Of a stretch of 64,000 bases of DNA, positions 30,675 through 39,559 are shown one piece after another; position 1 is the stretch's first letter; every line of letters starts with the position of its first letter. The notes under the pieces are model-generated. The model did no database searches. It was given only the letters and a program-made list of their open reading frames with translations, and had not been told where the DNA came from. This DNA comes from Chryseobacterium phocaeense (GTDB taxonomy: Bacteria > Bacteroidota > Bacteroidia > Flavobacteriales > Weeksellaceae): the NCBI RefSeq assembly GCF_900169075.1, contig NZ_LT827015.1, forward strand, positions 2,186,158-2,250,157, read 5' to 3'. A program made the position numbers and the translations under genes.

Positions 30675-33463
30675 TTAAAATGTTAAGTTTAAACCTAAAG
30701 TATAAATTGCTGATATAGGAGTAATATTATTATCAACTCCCATTTGTACCCTGTCTGAGTTTAAAATTTCCGGAGAGAATCCATTATATTTGAAACTTGT
30801 CCACGGGTTCTGAGCAGAAACATAAATTCTTAATTTTTCTATATTAAGAGACTTTGTAAAATCAGAGCCTAATGTATATCCTACTAATATATTTCTAATT
30901 CTAAAAAAACTACCATCTTCTACATAAAAACTACTTGGCACTATAATCTGTTGGTCTGTGGAAATTGCAGAATTTGTATTGGAAGTACCTTCACCATGCC
31001 AACGGTTTCTGTACATATCTAAATCCCAGCTTTCATTTCCATAGCGCTGCTCTCTATTATAGTTGTATATTTTGTTTCCTTGTACTCCCTGGAAATCAAT
31101 GGCAAAGTCAAAATTATATCCAGACAGATTGAATCCGAATCCATAAGTATAATCAGGGATAGGACTTCCTAAAAATGATTTGTCCCTACTATCAATTACA
31201 CCATTTCCATCTCTATCCTCAAACATGAACCCACCAACCTGCTTTTTCACTGATGAGTATACAGGAGCAGAGTCTACTTGTGCCTGATTTTGAAATACTC
31301 CAACAACATTATATCCATAGAAAGCACCAACTGCCTGTCCAGTTTCTAATCTCGTAATGGTATTACCAAATAAATAAGGACCAGTTTCGTTAAATGAATT
31401 ATTATAAACACTTGTAATACGATTATCTAATGTTGTTAGGTTACCATATACTCCTAATTTGATTTTATCCGTAATATTTGTGTTATAAGCTAAATTAAAT
31501 TCAAAACCTTTATTATAAAACGAAAATGCATTAGTTACCAATTTATTACTAGCTCCGGATATTGCCGGTTGTGTTATTGGATAAACTACATCTCTAGAAT
31601 CTTTACGATAATAGTTAGCTTCTAATGTTAGTTTATTATTGAAGAAACCTAGTTCTACTCCGGCATCTTTTCCTTCAATGGTTTCCCATCCAATATTTAA
31701 ATCATAAATATCAGTAGTACTATAGCCATCAATGCCTGTATTGCCAAAATACGCACCTCCTATTTTGATTGCTCGATTATCATAAGATCTCGGAACATCA
31801 GGATTACCCATTTTAGCCCAGCTCGCCTTTAGTTTTAATAAACTTAGAACATTTTGTTCTGCCAGGAAGTTCTCTTTTGAAACAACCCATCCCAAACCTA
31901 CCGCAGGAAACCAACGAGATCTGTCACTTTCTGAAAAATTATTAGAAGCATCTCTTCTTATAGATGCATTAAGTAAGTATTTGCCTGCAAAATCATAATT
32001 AATTCTAGCAAAATAACCCCAAAGCCTGCTTGTTTTCACGTCAGTTTCTTCAACAGTCATGTTAGTTCCTCCGTTGATGAGAAATAAACTACCATCATCC
32101 CCACTGTATTTTACACCTTCAGCTTTTCCAGTAAGTTTATATGCTTTAGCTTCTTGGGCAGATGCCCCTACTAAACCAACAAAATGATGAGATCCCAAGT
32201 TTTTAGTCCATGTTAATGTATTGTCAAAAACATAATTTCTGGAATTTGAAGTAAACTTAGATAACTTTGACCTATCATTATTTCCGGGCAGGTAGCTTGA
32301 AGGACTTGTAAAAATAAATCCACTTGTATCTCCATTATCCTGAGTGAAATTAGTTTTAAATACTAAATCCTTTAAAATCTTGTATTCTCCCCAAAGATTG
32401 ATAATATATCTATTTTCTTTATTTCTGTCGCGAGTAAGATCTAATTGAGCTCTAGGATTAGCTAATGATGTTAATGTTTGATAACCATAAGAGCCATCAG
32501 GATTTATCGGGTTATAAACTGGTGGAGAATTATATGCTGTTAAAAGAGGGTTCACAGCATTATTTCTGCTCATTTGCGACCAAGATGAATTAGTACCTAC
32601 TGTTAATTTATCAGTTAATTTGTAAGTTACGTTTATTCTTGAAGTGAACCTTTTAAAATCATTTCCAGAATTGATACCTTTTCCTGCATCAAAGTTCCCT
32701 TGATCTGTCAAATATCCTAAACTTAAAAAGTAATTCATTTTATCTGTAGATCCAGAAGCCGAAATATCATTTGAATTAATAATGGAGGGTTTAAGAATCT
32801 CTTTAAACCAGTCCGTACTAATACTATAATTATTTGGATCCAAAAAACCTGATGATGCTCCGGAATATTTTAGTTTTTCATTATAAAGTTCAATATACTG
32901 ATCTTTATTAACCATATCTACAACATTCGGAACTGTCTTTAATCCTAAATAAGAATTAAAGTTAAAGGTTGTCTTTCCTTTACCTCCTTTTGTTTTTATA
33001 ATAACGGCTCCGTTAGTGGCTCTACTCCCGTATATTGCTAAAGATGAAGGATCTTTTAATATACTCATAGATTCTATATCCAAAGGATTAAGATATGAAA
33101 TGTCTGTAGTAATAATACCATCTACAATAAATACTGTTGCTCCGTTTAAAGAGCTAATACCTCTAATATCAACTCTTGGAGAAACTCCTGGAGCACCCGG
33201 GTTAACAATATTAACCCCCGCTACCTTTCCTTGAACAGAGCTGATAGGGTTAGAATTAGGTCTATCAGCCAAATCTTTTGCACTTACAGTACCTATACTT
33301 CCTGTAATGTTCAATTTTTTTTGTCCCCCATATCCGATCAGTACTACCTCCTCAATCTTCTGCTCTTTTACGGCAGTATCTTTTGGGGTAGTCTGTGCAT
33401 TGCGTTCATACCGAAGTATAAAACCGCAATGAGACATGAATACTTTAAATCACGTTGTTTCAT
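30675..33463 (-). CDS. susC: SusC/RagA TonB-dependent transporter with frameshift in the signal peptide
   Basis: The outer-membrane porin partner of SusD, ~920 residues in its main frame. Plug domain from about KIEEVVLIGYGGQKK, with PRVDIRGISSLNGATVFIVDG and ISYLNPLDIESMSILKDPSS, then a 22-strand barrel ending ISAIYTLGLNLTF. It lacks the usual N-terminal carboxypeptidase-like domain. The main frame has an ATG only at 33437, giving an N-terminus (MSHCGFILRYER) that is no signal peptide. In another frame, an ATG at 33463 reads MKQRDLKYSCLIAVLYFGMN, a perfect Bacteroidota signal peptide; restoring one base near 33402 would join it as ...MNANA-QTTPKD. So either a real inactivating deletion or a sequence error is present. 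Confidence 0.92.
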
Positions 33464-33543
33464 ATAGTTTAATTTTATTCGTACAATCAAAATTAATAAT
33501 GCCTTTTGTGGAGTTATTTAAATTCTCAAAAAAAGACATTACT

Positions 33544-33577
33544 CAAAAGTATAAAAAAAATCGAACATCGTTAACAA
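33544..33577 (-). promoter_or_regulatory. Predicted promoter of the susC operon
   Basis: Minus-strand TTG (33577-33575) then 23 bases then TACTTTTG (33551-33544), fitting the flavobacterial -33/-7 pattern. Transcription would start near 33537, leaving a ~75-base leader before the signal-peptide ATG at 33463. Confidence 0.5.
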
Positions 33578-33743
33578 ATCTTAAAAATTTAAAAAAATCA
33601 TATACAAATTAAACAAAAAACTAAATAAGTTAAAACTGAACAAAAAAAAATCATTATAAATATCAATATGAAACAAAATAACCAATGAAAAAAATATGAT
33701 TCCGAACAAAAAAATCACCAAATCGGCTGCCTTGATTAATATT

Positions 33744-33773
33744 TTGTTAATACATATATAGTGTTTACCTTTG
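33744..33773 (+). promoter_or_regulatory. Predicted promoter of the DUF4197 gene
   Basis: TTTTG ending at 33746, a 19-base spacer, and TACCTTTG at 33766-33773, an excellent match to TTG-N17-23-TAnnTTTG. Start of transcription would be near 33780, 27 bases before the ATG. The remaining 33464-33806 gap is very AT-rich with no gene seen. Confidence 0.6.
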
Positions 33774-33806
33774 GCGTAATATTTGAGAAAATAAGAAAAA
33801 AGATCA

Positions 33807-34478
33807 ATGAAAAAATATATTATAGCTGCTGCATTGTTAATTGGAACAGGAACTTTGGTTCTCACCACCGTACAATCCTGCCAGACCATGGCGACTTCGG
33901 ACCTTGGTTTGTCTATCATTAAAAGAGTTCTTCTGAACGGTATAGATAAAGGAATGGGAATCTACAGTAACAAAGAGGCATTTCTTCAGAATAATCTCGT
34001 AGATAAGGCTCTTCCAAAGGAACTCAGAGATATCAATGCTACGCTGGAAAAAATAGTCCCTTCACTGGTGGCTAAAGAAAGAGACTTTATTGCACAGGCG
34101 GCGGCTTACACCGTTAATACGTCGAAACCTATCCTTCAGGGGGCAGTTAACAGTTTGAATGCACAGGATGTCACCAGAATTATCCAGGGGACTACAGCCA
34201 CGCAGATCTTGAAAGAAAAGACTTCACAGCAGCTGGTAGCAGCCATTGCTCCGAAAGTGGATGAAAAGCTGAATGAGTATGGCATTGCTAAAACCATTAA
34301 TACAGCCCTTTCAGGAAACAATCTTCTGGGAAGCCTTCTTGGGGGTAGCAGCAACAATATCAATACGGGTGGACTTAGCAAACTTGCATCTGAGCAACTG
34401 GTTAACGGACTCTTCAACATCATTGAAGATTACGAGCATCAGAATTCGAAAGCACTGCTGGGACCGCTTGGAAAATAG
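33807..34478 (+). CDS. DUF4197 domain-containing exported protein
   Basis: A 223-residue exported protein. The N-terminus MKKYIIAAALLIGTGTLVLT ends in TVQSCQT, a possible weak lipobox. The mature part is helical and matches the DUF4197 pattern: LNGIDKGMGIYSNKEAFLQN, KALPKELRDINATLEKI, FIAQAAAYTVNTSKPI, QDVTRIIQGTTATQILKE, and APKVDEKLNEYG near the middle. The Gly/Ser/Asn-rich stretch LLGGSSNNINTGG follows. Function is unknown. It is followed 41 bases later by the DUF493 gene. Confidence 0.88.
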   Translation: MKKYIIAAALLIGTGTLVLTTVQSCQTMATSDLGLSIIKRVLLNGIDKGMGIYSNKEAFLQNNLVDKALPKELRDINATLEKIVPSLVAKERDFIAQAAAYTVNTSKPILQGAVNSLNAQDVTRIIQGTTATQILKEKTSQQLVAAIAPKVDEKLNEYGIAKTINTALSGNNLLGSLLGGSSNNINTGGLSKLASEQLVNGLFNIIEDYEHQNSKALLGPLGK

Positions 34479-34519
34479 AAAAATTTTCGCTATATTTATA
34501 TATAATTTAACAAAGGCAG

Positions 34520-34825
34520 ATGGATATATTACAAGGAAATCAACACGCAAGCCCGGAGGAATTTTATAGTTCCCTGAAGGAAAAACTGGAAGGCCACCAT
34601 GACTTTCCGGAAGATTATTTATTTAAATTTATCATTCCTACAGACCAGGCCAAACTTACTGAAATCTATAAAGTTTTTGACGGTATAAAGTTCACGCTGG
34701 GAAACCGCGAAAGCAAAAACGGAAAATATACTGCATGTAACATCAATGCATTCGTTCTGGATGCAGATCAGGTAGTGCATATTTATAGGGAAGTCGCCAA
34801 AATAGAAGGCGTCATTCTATTGTAA
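34520..34825 (+). CDS. DUF493 family protein
   Basis: A 101-residue cytoplasmic protein of the DUF493/YbeD fold, an ACT-like alpha/beta sandwich. The segments PEDYLFKFIIPTDQAKLTEIYKVF and GKYTACNINAFVLDADQVVHIYREV fit the family. No catalytic residues are known. It probably shares the DUF4197 transcript and ends at a strong terminator. Confidence 0.85.
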   Translation: MDILQGNQHASPEEFYSSLKEKLEGHHDFPEDYLFKFIIPTDQAKLTEIYKVFDGIKFTLGNRESKNGKYTACNINAFVLDADQVVHIYREVAKIEGVILL

Positions 34826-34833
34826 GAAAAAAG

Positions 34834-34862
34834 AAAAAGTCAGCAAACGCTGACTTTTTTTA
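34834..34862. terminator. Bidirectional terminator between DUF493 and arsC-like genes
   Basis: Perfect stem AAAAAGTCAGC / GCTGACTTTTT with a four-base loop, T-runs on both strands, between convergent genes. Confidence 0.88.
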
Positions 34863-34876
34863 TAATATTAATTGAA

Positions 34877-35227
34877 TTATTTTTCAATAAAGAACTTCAC
34901 ATTTTCAATAGGTCTTCCCAGCATGGCAACCGACCCTTTGATCAGTATAGGTCTCTGGATCAGGGAAGGATTTTCAGAAAGAATCTTAATCCATTCTTCT
35001 TCGGAATAATTTTTATCGGCATATTGCTCCGTGTACAGCTTATCTGTTTTACGGATCATATGGAATACGCTCTGATTCAGCTTTTTCAATACTGTTTTGA
35101 TCTCAAGGATGCTCAGCGGATCTTCCACGATGTTGATGATCTCAAAAGGCACCCCATTCTCATCCAGATACTCCAGGACGGCATTGGACTTGGAGCAGTT
35201 TCCGTTGTGTAAAACCTTAACCATCAT
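34877..35227 (-). CDS. arsC: ArsC-family arsenate reductase (glutaredoxin-dependent type)
   Basis: A 116-residue thioredoxin-fold protein of the ArsC/Spx/YffB family. The redox Cys is residue 11 in LHNGNCSKSN, and the arsenate-binding arginine region is intact (QRPILIKGSVAMLGRPIENV). Known ArsC enzymes reduce arsenate with glutaredoxin. No ars operon partners (arsR, arsB) are nearby, so it may be a housekeeping YffB-like relative. Two adjacent ATGs (MMVKV) leave the exact start uncertain by one codon. Confidence 0.87.
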   Translation of the reverse strand: MMVKVLHNGNCSKSNAVLEYLDENGVPFEIINIVEDPLSILEIKTVLKKLNQSVFHMIRKTDKLYTEQYADKNYSEEEWIKILSENPSLIQRPILIKGSVAMLGRPIENVKFFIEK

Positions 35228-35312
35228 AATGTAATTATTTAAAAATTAAGCTACTTCATCAAATTTAGGAAGAAAAGACGTGAAACCGGTCTTAATTTCT
35301 GATAAAAATTTG

Positions 35313-35927
35313 TTAAAACAGGCCGTTCAGCTCTGCCTCAATCTTTTCAAGAATGAATCCGAAATCTTCCGGCTTTTCCACGAAATCCAGATCATCCACC
35401 TCAATGATTAGAAGCTTGCCTTCTGTATAACTGGAGATCCATTTTTCGTACTTCTGGTTCAGTTTTGAAAGGTATTCAATGCTGATGGAGGCCTCATATT
35501 CCCTTCCTCTTTTGTAAATCTTTTTCACCAGGTTCGGAACATCAGACTTTAAATAAATCAAAAGGTCCGGTGCAGAAACAAAAGACTTCATCAGCCCGAA
35601 AACAGAGACATAATTATTAAAATCCCTGTCGGAAAGAAGTTTCATATCATTCAGGTTTTCTGCAAAAATATGGGCGTCTTCATAGATGGTACGGTCCTGG
35701 ATAATATTTTTACCACTCTCCCTGATCTCTTTTACCTGCCTGAATCTGCTTCCTAAAAAGTAGATCTGCAGTGCAAAACTCCACTTGCTCATGTCTGCAT
35801 AAAAATCTTCAAGATAAGGGTTATGGTCTACATCTTCAAACTGTGCATCCCATCCGTAATGCCTGGCAAGCATTGTGGTTAAAGTTGTTTTTCCGGCACC
35901 AATATTTCCAGTAACAGCAATATGCAT
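35313..35927 (-). CDS. Deoxynucleoside kinase
   Basis: A 204-residue cytoplasmic salvage kinase that phosphorylates deoxynucleosides. The P-loop GNIGAGKTT is at residues 7-15. An acidic FEDVDHNPYLEDFY segment binds substrate, QDRTIYEDAHIFAENL is the DRS/DRT motif of the dNK/dGK family, and the LID region KRGREYEASI carries arginines. Precise base preference cannot be read. It is probably in one unit with the downstream ArsC-like gene, although the 85-base gap makes this uncertain. Confidence 0.93.
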   Translation of the reverse strand: MHIAVTGNIGAGKTTLTTMLARHYGWDAQFEDVDHNPYLEDFYADMSKWSFALQIYFLGSRFRQVKEIRESGKNIIQDRTIYEDAHIFAENLNDMKLLSDRDFNNYVSVFGLMKSFVSAPDLLIYLKSDVPNLVKKIYKRGREYEASISIEYLSKLNQKYEKWISSYTEGKLLIIEVDDLDFVEKPEDFGFILEKIEAELNGLF

Positions 35928-35955
35928 TCTCCTATGTATTTTTTAATTAATCTAA

Positions 35956-36924
35956 CTAAACCCCTGCAGCCTGAGCTTCCAAGATATCATTCATCAACTT
36001 TTGTAAACCGGTCTCAGGAGCTTTTTCAGATGATTCTTTTGGCTCTTCTTCCGCTTTCTTCACTTCGCCGTCCACCGGTTTTTCAGATGACGGTTCCGTA
36101 ACAGCTGAAGGAGTTTCTTTCCTGATTTCCGGTTCCGTCTGCAGTTTCGTTTCCTTTATTTTTTCAAGGTTGTAAAGATAGAGTTTGTTGGCTTTGATTT
36201 CAAAATAAGCGAGAATGTTTTTATCCACAATTTGTGCATCCGGATCCCCGAAAATTTTGACCATTCCTTTTTCCGGATCATACTTTAGAATAGAATTGTC
36301 CGCAATCACCAAAATCACTTCATTTTCCCTTCTGAATCTTTTTCCGTTTTCAAGCGGCGCTTCGAAGATCTTTTCAAATTTCAAAGAATACACCATGATA
36401 TGCTTCCTGGTCAGGATATAGACCTTATTTTCAAAAACCAACAGATCCATCAGGTCATCAAAACTGGCATCAAACGGATAGGAATTGATGGTGGTATTGT
36501 TTCTGAAGTTGTACTGGATCAGGCGTTTCGTACTGTCGTCCAGAAGCCAGAGCTGTTGAAGGTCTTCCGCATAGGCCATTCTGATAAACCCGAACTTCTG
36601 TTTGAAATCTATCCGCTGGATCTCATTCATATTCTGATCCACAAATTTCATTTCCTGGGCATTTTCCGAGAACAACGGCACACTTAAAGGGTTCTGGACC
36701 GTCTGCACTTTGTACGGAACAGTCAGCATCAGTTTTCCGAGTTGCTTTCCCAGTGAATCATACTTGGTTAAACTAAAGTCTTTGTTTTTATAGATATACA
36801 GGTTTCCGTAATCATCTGCAAGCATATCTTTAGCTTCCTTCAGCTTTAAAGTATCTAAAGGCAGGGATTTCTGCGCAGCAAGGGTACAGAAAAAAAAGAT
36901 CAGTACTATATTAAATAATTTCAC
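35956..36924 (-). CDS. Exported hypothetical protein, beta-propeller-like with Pro/Glu-rich tail
   Basis: A 322-residue exported protein (MKLFNIVLIFFFCTLAAQ). Residues ~25-255 show repeated strand-turn patterns such as DDYGNLYIYKNKDFSLTKYD, LQQLWLLDDSTKRLIQYN, NKVYILTRKHIMVYSL and DNSILKYDPEKGMVKIFG, consistent with a beta propeller. From about 262 a low-complexity Lys/Glu/Pro/Ser tail runs to residue 300, then a short helix LQKLMNDILEAQAAGV. I do not recognise a named family. It ends 28 bases before the deoxynucleoside kinase start. Confidence 0.65.
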   Translation of the reverse strand: MKLFNIVLIFFFCTLAAQKSLPLDTLKLKEAKDMLADDYGNLYIYKNKDFSLTKYDSLGKQLGKLMLTVPYKVQTVQNPLSVPLFSENAQEMKFVDQNMNEIQRIDFKQKFGFIRMAYAEDLQQLWLLDDSTKRLIQYNFRNNTTINSYPFDASFDDLMDLLVFENKVYILTRKHIMVYSLKFEKIFEAPLENGKRFRRENEVILVIADNSILKYDPEKGMVKIFGDPDAQIVDKNILAYFEIKANKLYLYNLEKIKETKLQTEPEIRKETPSAVTEPSSEKPVDGEVKKAEEEPKESSEKAPETGLQKLMNDILEAQAAGV

Positions 36925-36998
36925 AGTCTATTTTGGTAAAGATAACTTTCCTGAGTGGAACATCAGCAATTGTTTTTATTTAAACTTTAAATAATTAA

Positions 36999-38039
36999 TT
37001 ATTTAATCGACACTTCGTAAATTTTTGCCCAATTTTTACCCGTAACCAACATATTATCACCTTTAAAAGCAATTCCATTGAGCACATGTTCGCTGTTTCC
37101 CTGATTGTTTTCATTGGTCAGCTTTGTAAAATCAAATTTTCCTACCGCTTCTCCGGTAGCCGGATTGATCTTCAGGATAACAGGTTTATGCCAGATATTG
37201 GAGTAAATAAAGCCATTATGATACTCCAGTTCATTCAGCTTGTCGTATGTTTCCGTATGACCTGCCACGGCAACTGTTCTGATTACTTTCGAAGGATCAT
37301 TCACATCAAGGAAATAGAGGTTTTTTGATCCGTCCGTAGCCACCAGGTTTTTACCGTCATACGTCAGTCCCCAGCCTTCCCCGATCACGTTGGGTAAGGG
37401 AAACTGTGAAATCTTTTTCAGGGTATTCTTATCATAAACAAAACCGATTTTGTTCTGATAGGTCAGCTGGTAGATTTTATTTCCTACCACAGCACAGCCT
37501 TCGGAAAAAATACCATCCTCTTGTTTTTCCACCAGGCTCGGAGTTGTGGAACCGAGCGTATATTTGATCAGCTGTGATGAACCGTCCAGTCCGTCACTTT
37601 CATAAACGGTATTGCCTTCAATAAGAAATCCCTCGAGGAAATTATTGGGATCATGCGGGTATTCCGCCACGATGCTGTAAGATAAATTCTGTTCTGGATT
37701 TTTTGTGAAAACGTTGATCGTAGCATCCTGATTCAGGGTTTTTCCATCTTTTGTTTTAATGATAAAGGTAACATCATTGTCTCCCAAAGTGAAAAATTCA
37801 GGATCAACTGTCAAATCAGACAGTTCTTTGTCACCGAAACTAATCGCAATGGTTTCTGCATTGTCCGTCACCTCTTTGGGAAGATGGAGCTGATCTCCGA
37901 AGTGATAGCCCTTTTCCTCCCTGGAATTATTGTAATCTGCCAGGGCATTGAGGAGTTCCCGGTTATTACCGCATGATGACAGCAGCAGAACTGCCGTGAA
38001 ACCTGTTAGCATATTTCTTTTCAGTGAACTTTTAATCAT
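36999..38039 (-). CDS. Glutaminyl-peptide cyclotransferase family lipoprotein (copy 1)
   Basis: A 346-residue lipoprotein; lipobox LLSSC near residue 22. After an ~100-residue N-terminal domain, the Glu_cyclase-type beta propeller runs from VAEYPHDPNNFLEGFLIEGN through ESDGLDGSSQLIKYTLGST, FSEGCAVVGNKIYQLTYQNK and IGEGWGLTYDGKNLVATDGS to the terminal GNSEHVLNGIAFKGDNMLVTGKNW. Plant-type members form N-terminal pyroglutamate. It is a tandem paralogue of the gene at 38124, with a hairpin between them. Confidence 0.87.
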   Translation of the reverse strand: MIKSSLKRNMLTGFTAVLLLSSCGNNRELLNALADYNNSREEKGYHFGDQLHLPKEVTDNAETIAISFGDKELSDLTVDPEFFTLGDNDVTFIIKTKDGKTLNQDATINVFTKNPEQNLSYSIVAEYPHDPNNFLEGFLIEGNTVYESDGLDGSSQLIKYTLGSTTPSLVEKQEDGIFSEGCAVVGNKIYQLTYQNKIGFVYDKNTLKKISQFPLPNVIGEGWGLTYDGKNLVATDGSKNLYFLDVNDPSKVIRTVAVAGHTETYDKLNELEYHNGFIYSNIWHKPVILKINPATGEAVGKFDFTKLTNENNQGNSEHVLNGIAFKGDNMLVTGKNWAKIYEVSIK

Positions 38040-38077
38040 TTTCCAAAAATACTAAAATTTTAATCCTCTAAAGAAAA

Positions 38078-38101
38078 ATAGCGCTCCTGAGGAACGCTAT
38101 A
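38078..38101 (-). terminator. Hairpin after the second glutaminyl cyclase-like gene
   Basis: Stem ATAGCG / CGCTAT extended by TCC/GGA, between the tandem paralogues. The minus-strand side is followed by TTTTTCTTTAG. Confidence 0.65.
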
Positions 38102-38123
38102 TATCTGAAATAAACTTTAATTA

Positions 38124-39146
38124 TTATTTGATCTGAACTTCATAGATCTTCGGCCAGTTTTTACCGGTTACGAGCATATTGTCACCTTTGAAAGCAATCC
38201 CGTTCAATACATCATCGCTTCCTTTTGTATTCTGTTTTGCAATCTCCGTGAAGTCAAAGGTTCCCACTACTTCTCCTGTTGCAGGATTGATCTTTAATAC
38301 CACAGGTTTCTGCCATACGTTTGCATAGATAAACCCGTTGTGGTATTCCAGCTCGTTCAGCTGGTCATAAATCTGTGAGCTTCCTGCCACCGCTACGTAT
38401 TTGATGAGTTTTGAAGGATCATTGGCATCAAGGAAATACAAAAGCTTGCTTCCGTCTGATGCAATCAGGTTTTTGCCATCGTACGTCAGTCCCCAGCCTT
38501 CACCCAGCACATTCGGATACGCAAATTCAGACAGGAGTTTCAGGGAACTTTTATCATATACATATCCTTTTTTGCTCTGCCAGGTCAGCTGATATACTTT
38601 ATCACCTACAATGGTGCTTCCTTCGGAGAAATCCTCCTGAGCCTGTTTGGTGGAAGCCAGCGGCGTGGTGGTTCCCAGGGTATATTTAAGGATCTGTGAA
38701 GAACCGTTCTGCCCGTCACTTTCGTAAATGGTATTTCCTTCAATCTGGAAGCCCTGTACAAAATTTTTCGGATCATGCGGATATTCTGCAATGATCTGGA
38801 ATGCTATATTTTTTTCAGGATTTTTTGCAAATACATTGATGGTGGCGTCCTGATTTAATACTTTTCCTCCTTTTGTTTTGATGTTAAAGGTTACGGCATT
38901 ATCTCCCAGGGTAAAAAATTTGGGATCCACCGTTAAACTGGAAGTTTCCTTGTCTCCAAAGCTGATGCTGATACTTTCTGCATTTTCCGTCACCTCTTTC
39001 GGCAGTTCAAGCTTATCCCCGAAGTGGTAGCCTTTTTCCACCATTGAATTATTATATTCGTTCAGGGTGTTCAGAATTTTTTCATCTTTATTACAAGATG
39101 CCAGCATCAGAACGACTGCTAAACCCAGTATGATATTCTTTTTCAT
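38124..39146 (-). CDS. Glutaminyl-peptide cyclotransferase family lipoprotein (copy 2)
   Basis: A 340-residue lipoprotein; lipobox LMLASC then NKDEK. It is collinear with the 36999 paralogue: NEYNNSMVEKGYHFGDKLELPKEV in the N-terminal domain, then the propeller blocks AEYPHDPKNFVQGFQIEGN, GEGWGLTYDGKNLIASDGS and DDVLNGIAFKGDNMLVTG. Both carry an added N-terminal Ig-like domain not found in the plant enzyme. Either order of duplication is possible. Substrates are unknown. Confidence 0.87.
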   Translation of the reverse strand: MKKNIILGLAVVLMLASCNKDEKILNTLNEYNNSMVEKGYHFGDKLELPKEVTENAESISISFGDKETSSLTVDPKFFTLGDNAVTFNIKTKGGKVLNQDATINVFAKNPEKNIAFQIIAEYPHDPKNFVQGFQIEGNTIYESDGQNGSSQILKYTLGTTTPLASTKQAQEDFSEGSTIVGDKVYQLTWQSKKGYVYDKSSLKLLSEFAYPNVLGEGWGLTYDGKNLIASDGSKLLYFLDANDPSKLIKYVAVAGSSQIYDQLNELEYHNGFIYANVWQKPVVLKINPATGEVVGTFDFTEIAKQNTKGSDDVLNGIAFKGDNMLVTGKNWPKIYEVQIK

Positions 39147-39181
39147 TGAATTTCTAAATATTTCCCCAAAAATAGCAAATT

Positions 39182-39559
39182 TTATTCCGTATTGCCAATA
39201 TTATCGACGGGTTGACCAAATTGTAACATATACCCATTGTTATCATAGATGGCAAACTCCCTCATTTCCCATTCAAAGGTCTCTATTTCATAGCAGACTT
39301 TTGCTTTGGTCTTCAGGTCTTCCCAAAGATCGTCCACATTATCCACATTAAAGTAAAAAGAGCCCGAGAAGCCTATCCCGTTGGGTTTTTCATAATCATT
39401 CTGAGAGAGCATGATTTGTACATCGTCCTTACGGATCGAGGCCCACTGCCACTGATCATTCCTGCCCATCAGGGTAAAGCCCAGAACCTGCATATAAAAG
39501 CCTATGGTTTCGTCTATATTATCTGTCCACAAAATCGGACGGAGTGCTGTGAATGTCAT
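39182..39559 (-). CDS. VOC (glyoxalase/bleomycin-resistance) family protein
   Basis: A 125-residue protein of the vicinal oxygen chelate fold: ALRPILWTDNIDETIGFYMQ then LGFTLMG in the first half-repeat, FYFNVDNVDDLWEDLKTK and REFAIYDNNGYMLQFGQPV in the second. The N-terminal metal ligand found in catalytic members is not obvious. Its ATG overlaps the stop of the GNAT gene (4 bases), so the two are coupled. Substrate unknown. Confidence 0.83.
   Translation of the reverse strand: MTFTALRPILWTDNIDETIGFYMQVLGFTLMGRNDQWQWASIRKDDVQIMLSQNDYEKPNGIGFSGSFYFNVDNVDDLWEDLKTKAKVCYEIETFEWEMREFAIYDNNGYMLQFGQPVDNIGNTE

Noticed and set aside
33581..33919. 112-residue minus-strand frame in the gap between susC and DUF4197
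   Set aside because: Very Ile/Phe/Leu-rich, covers the DUF4197 promoter and start, and has no support; most likely a chance frame in AT-rich DNA.
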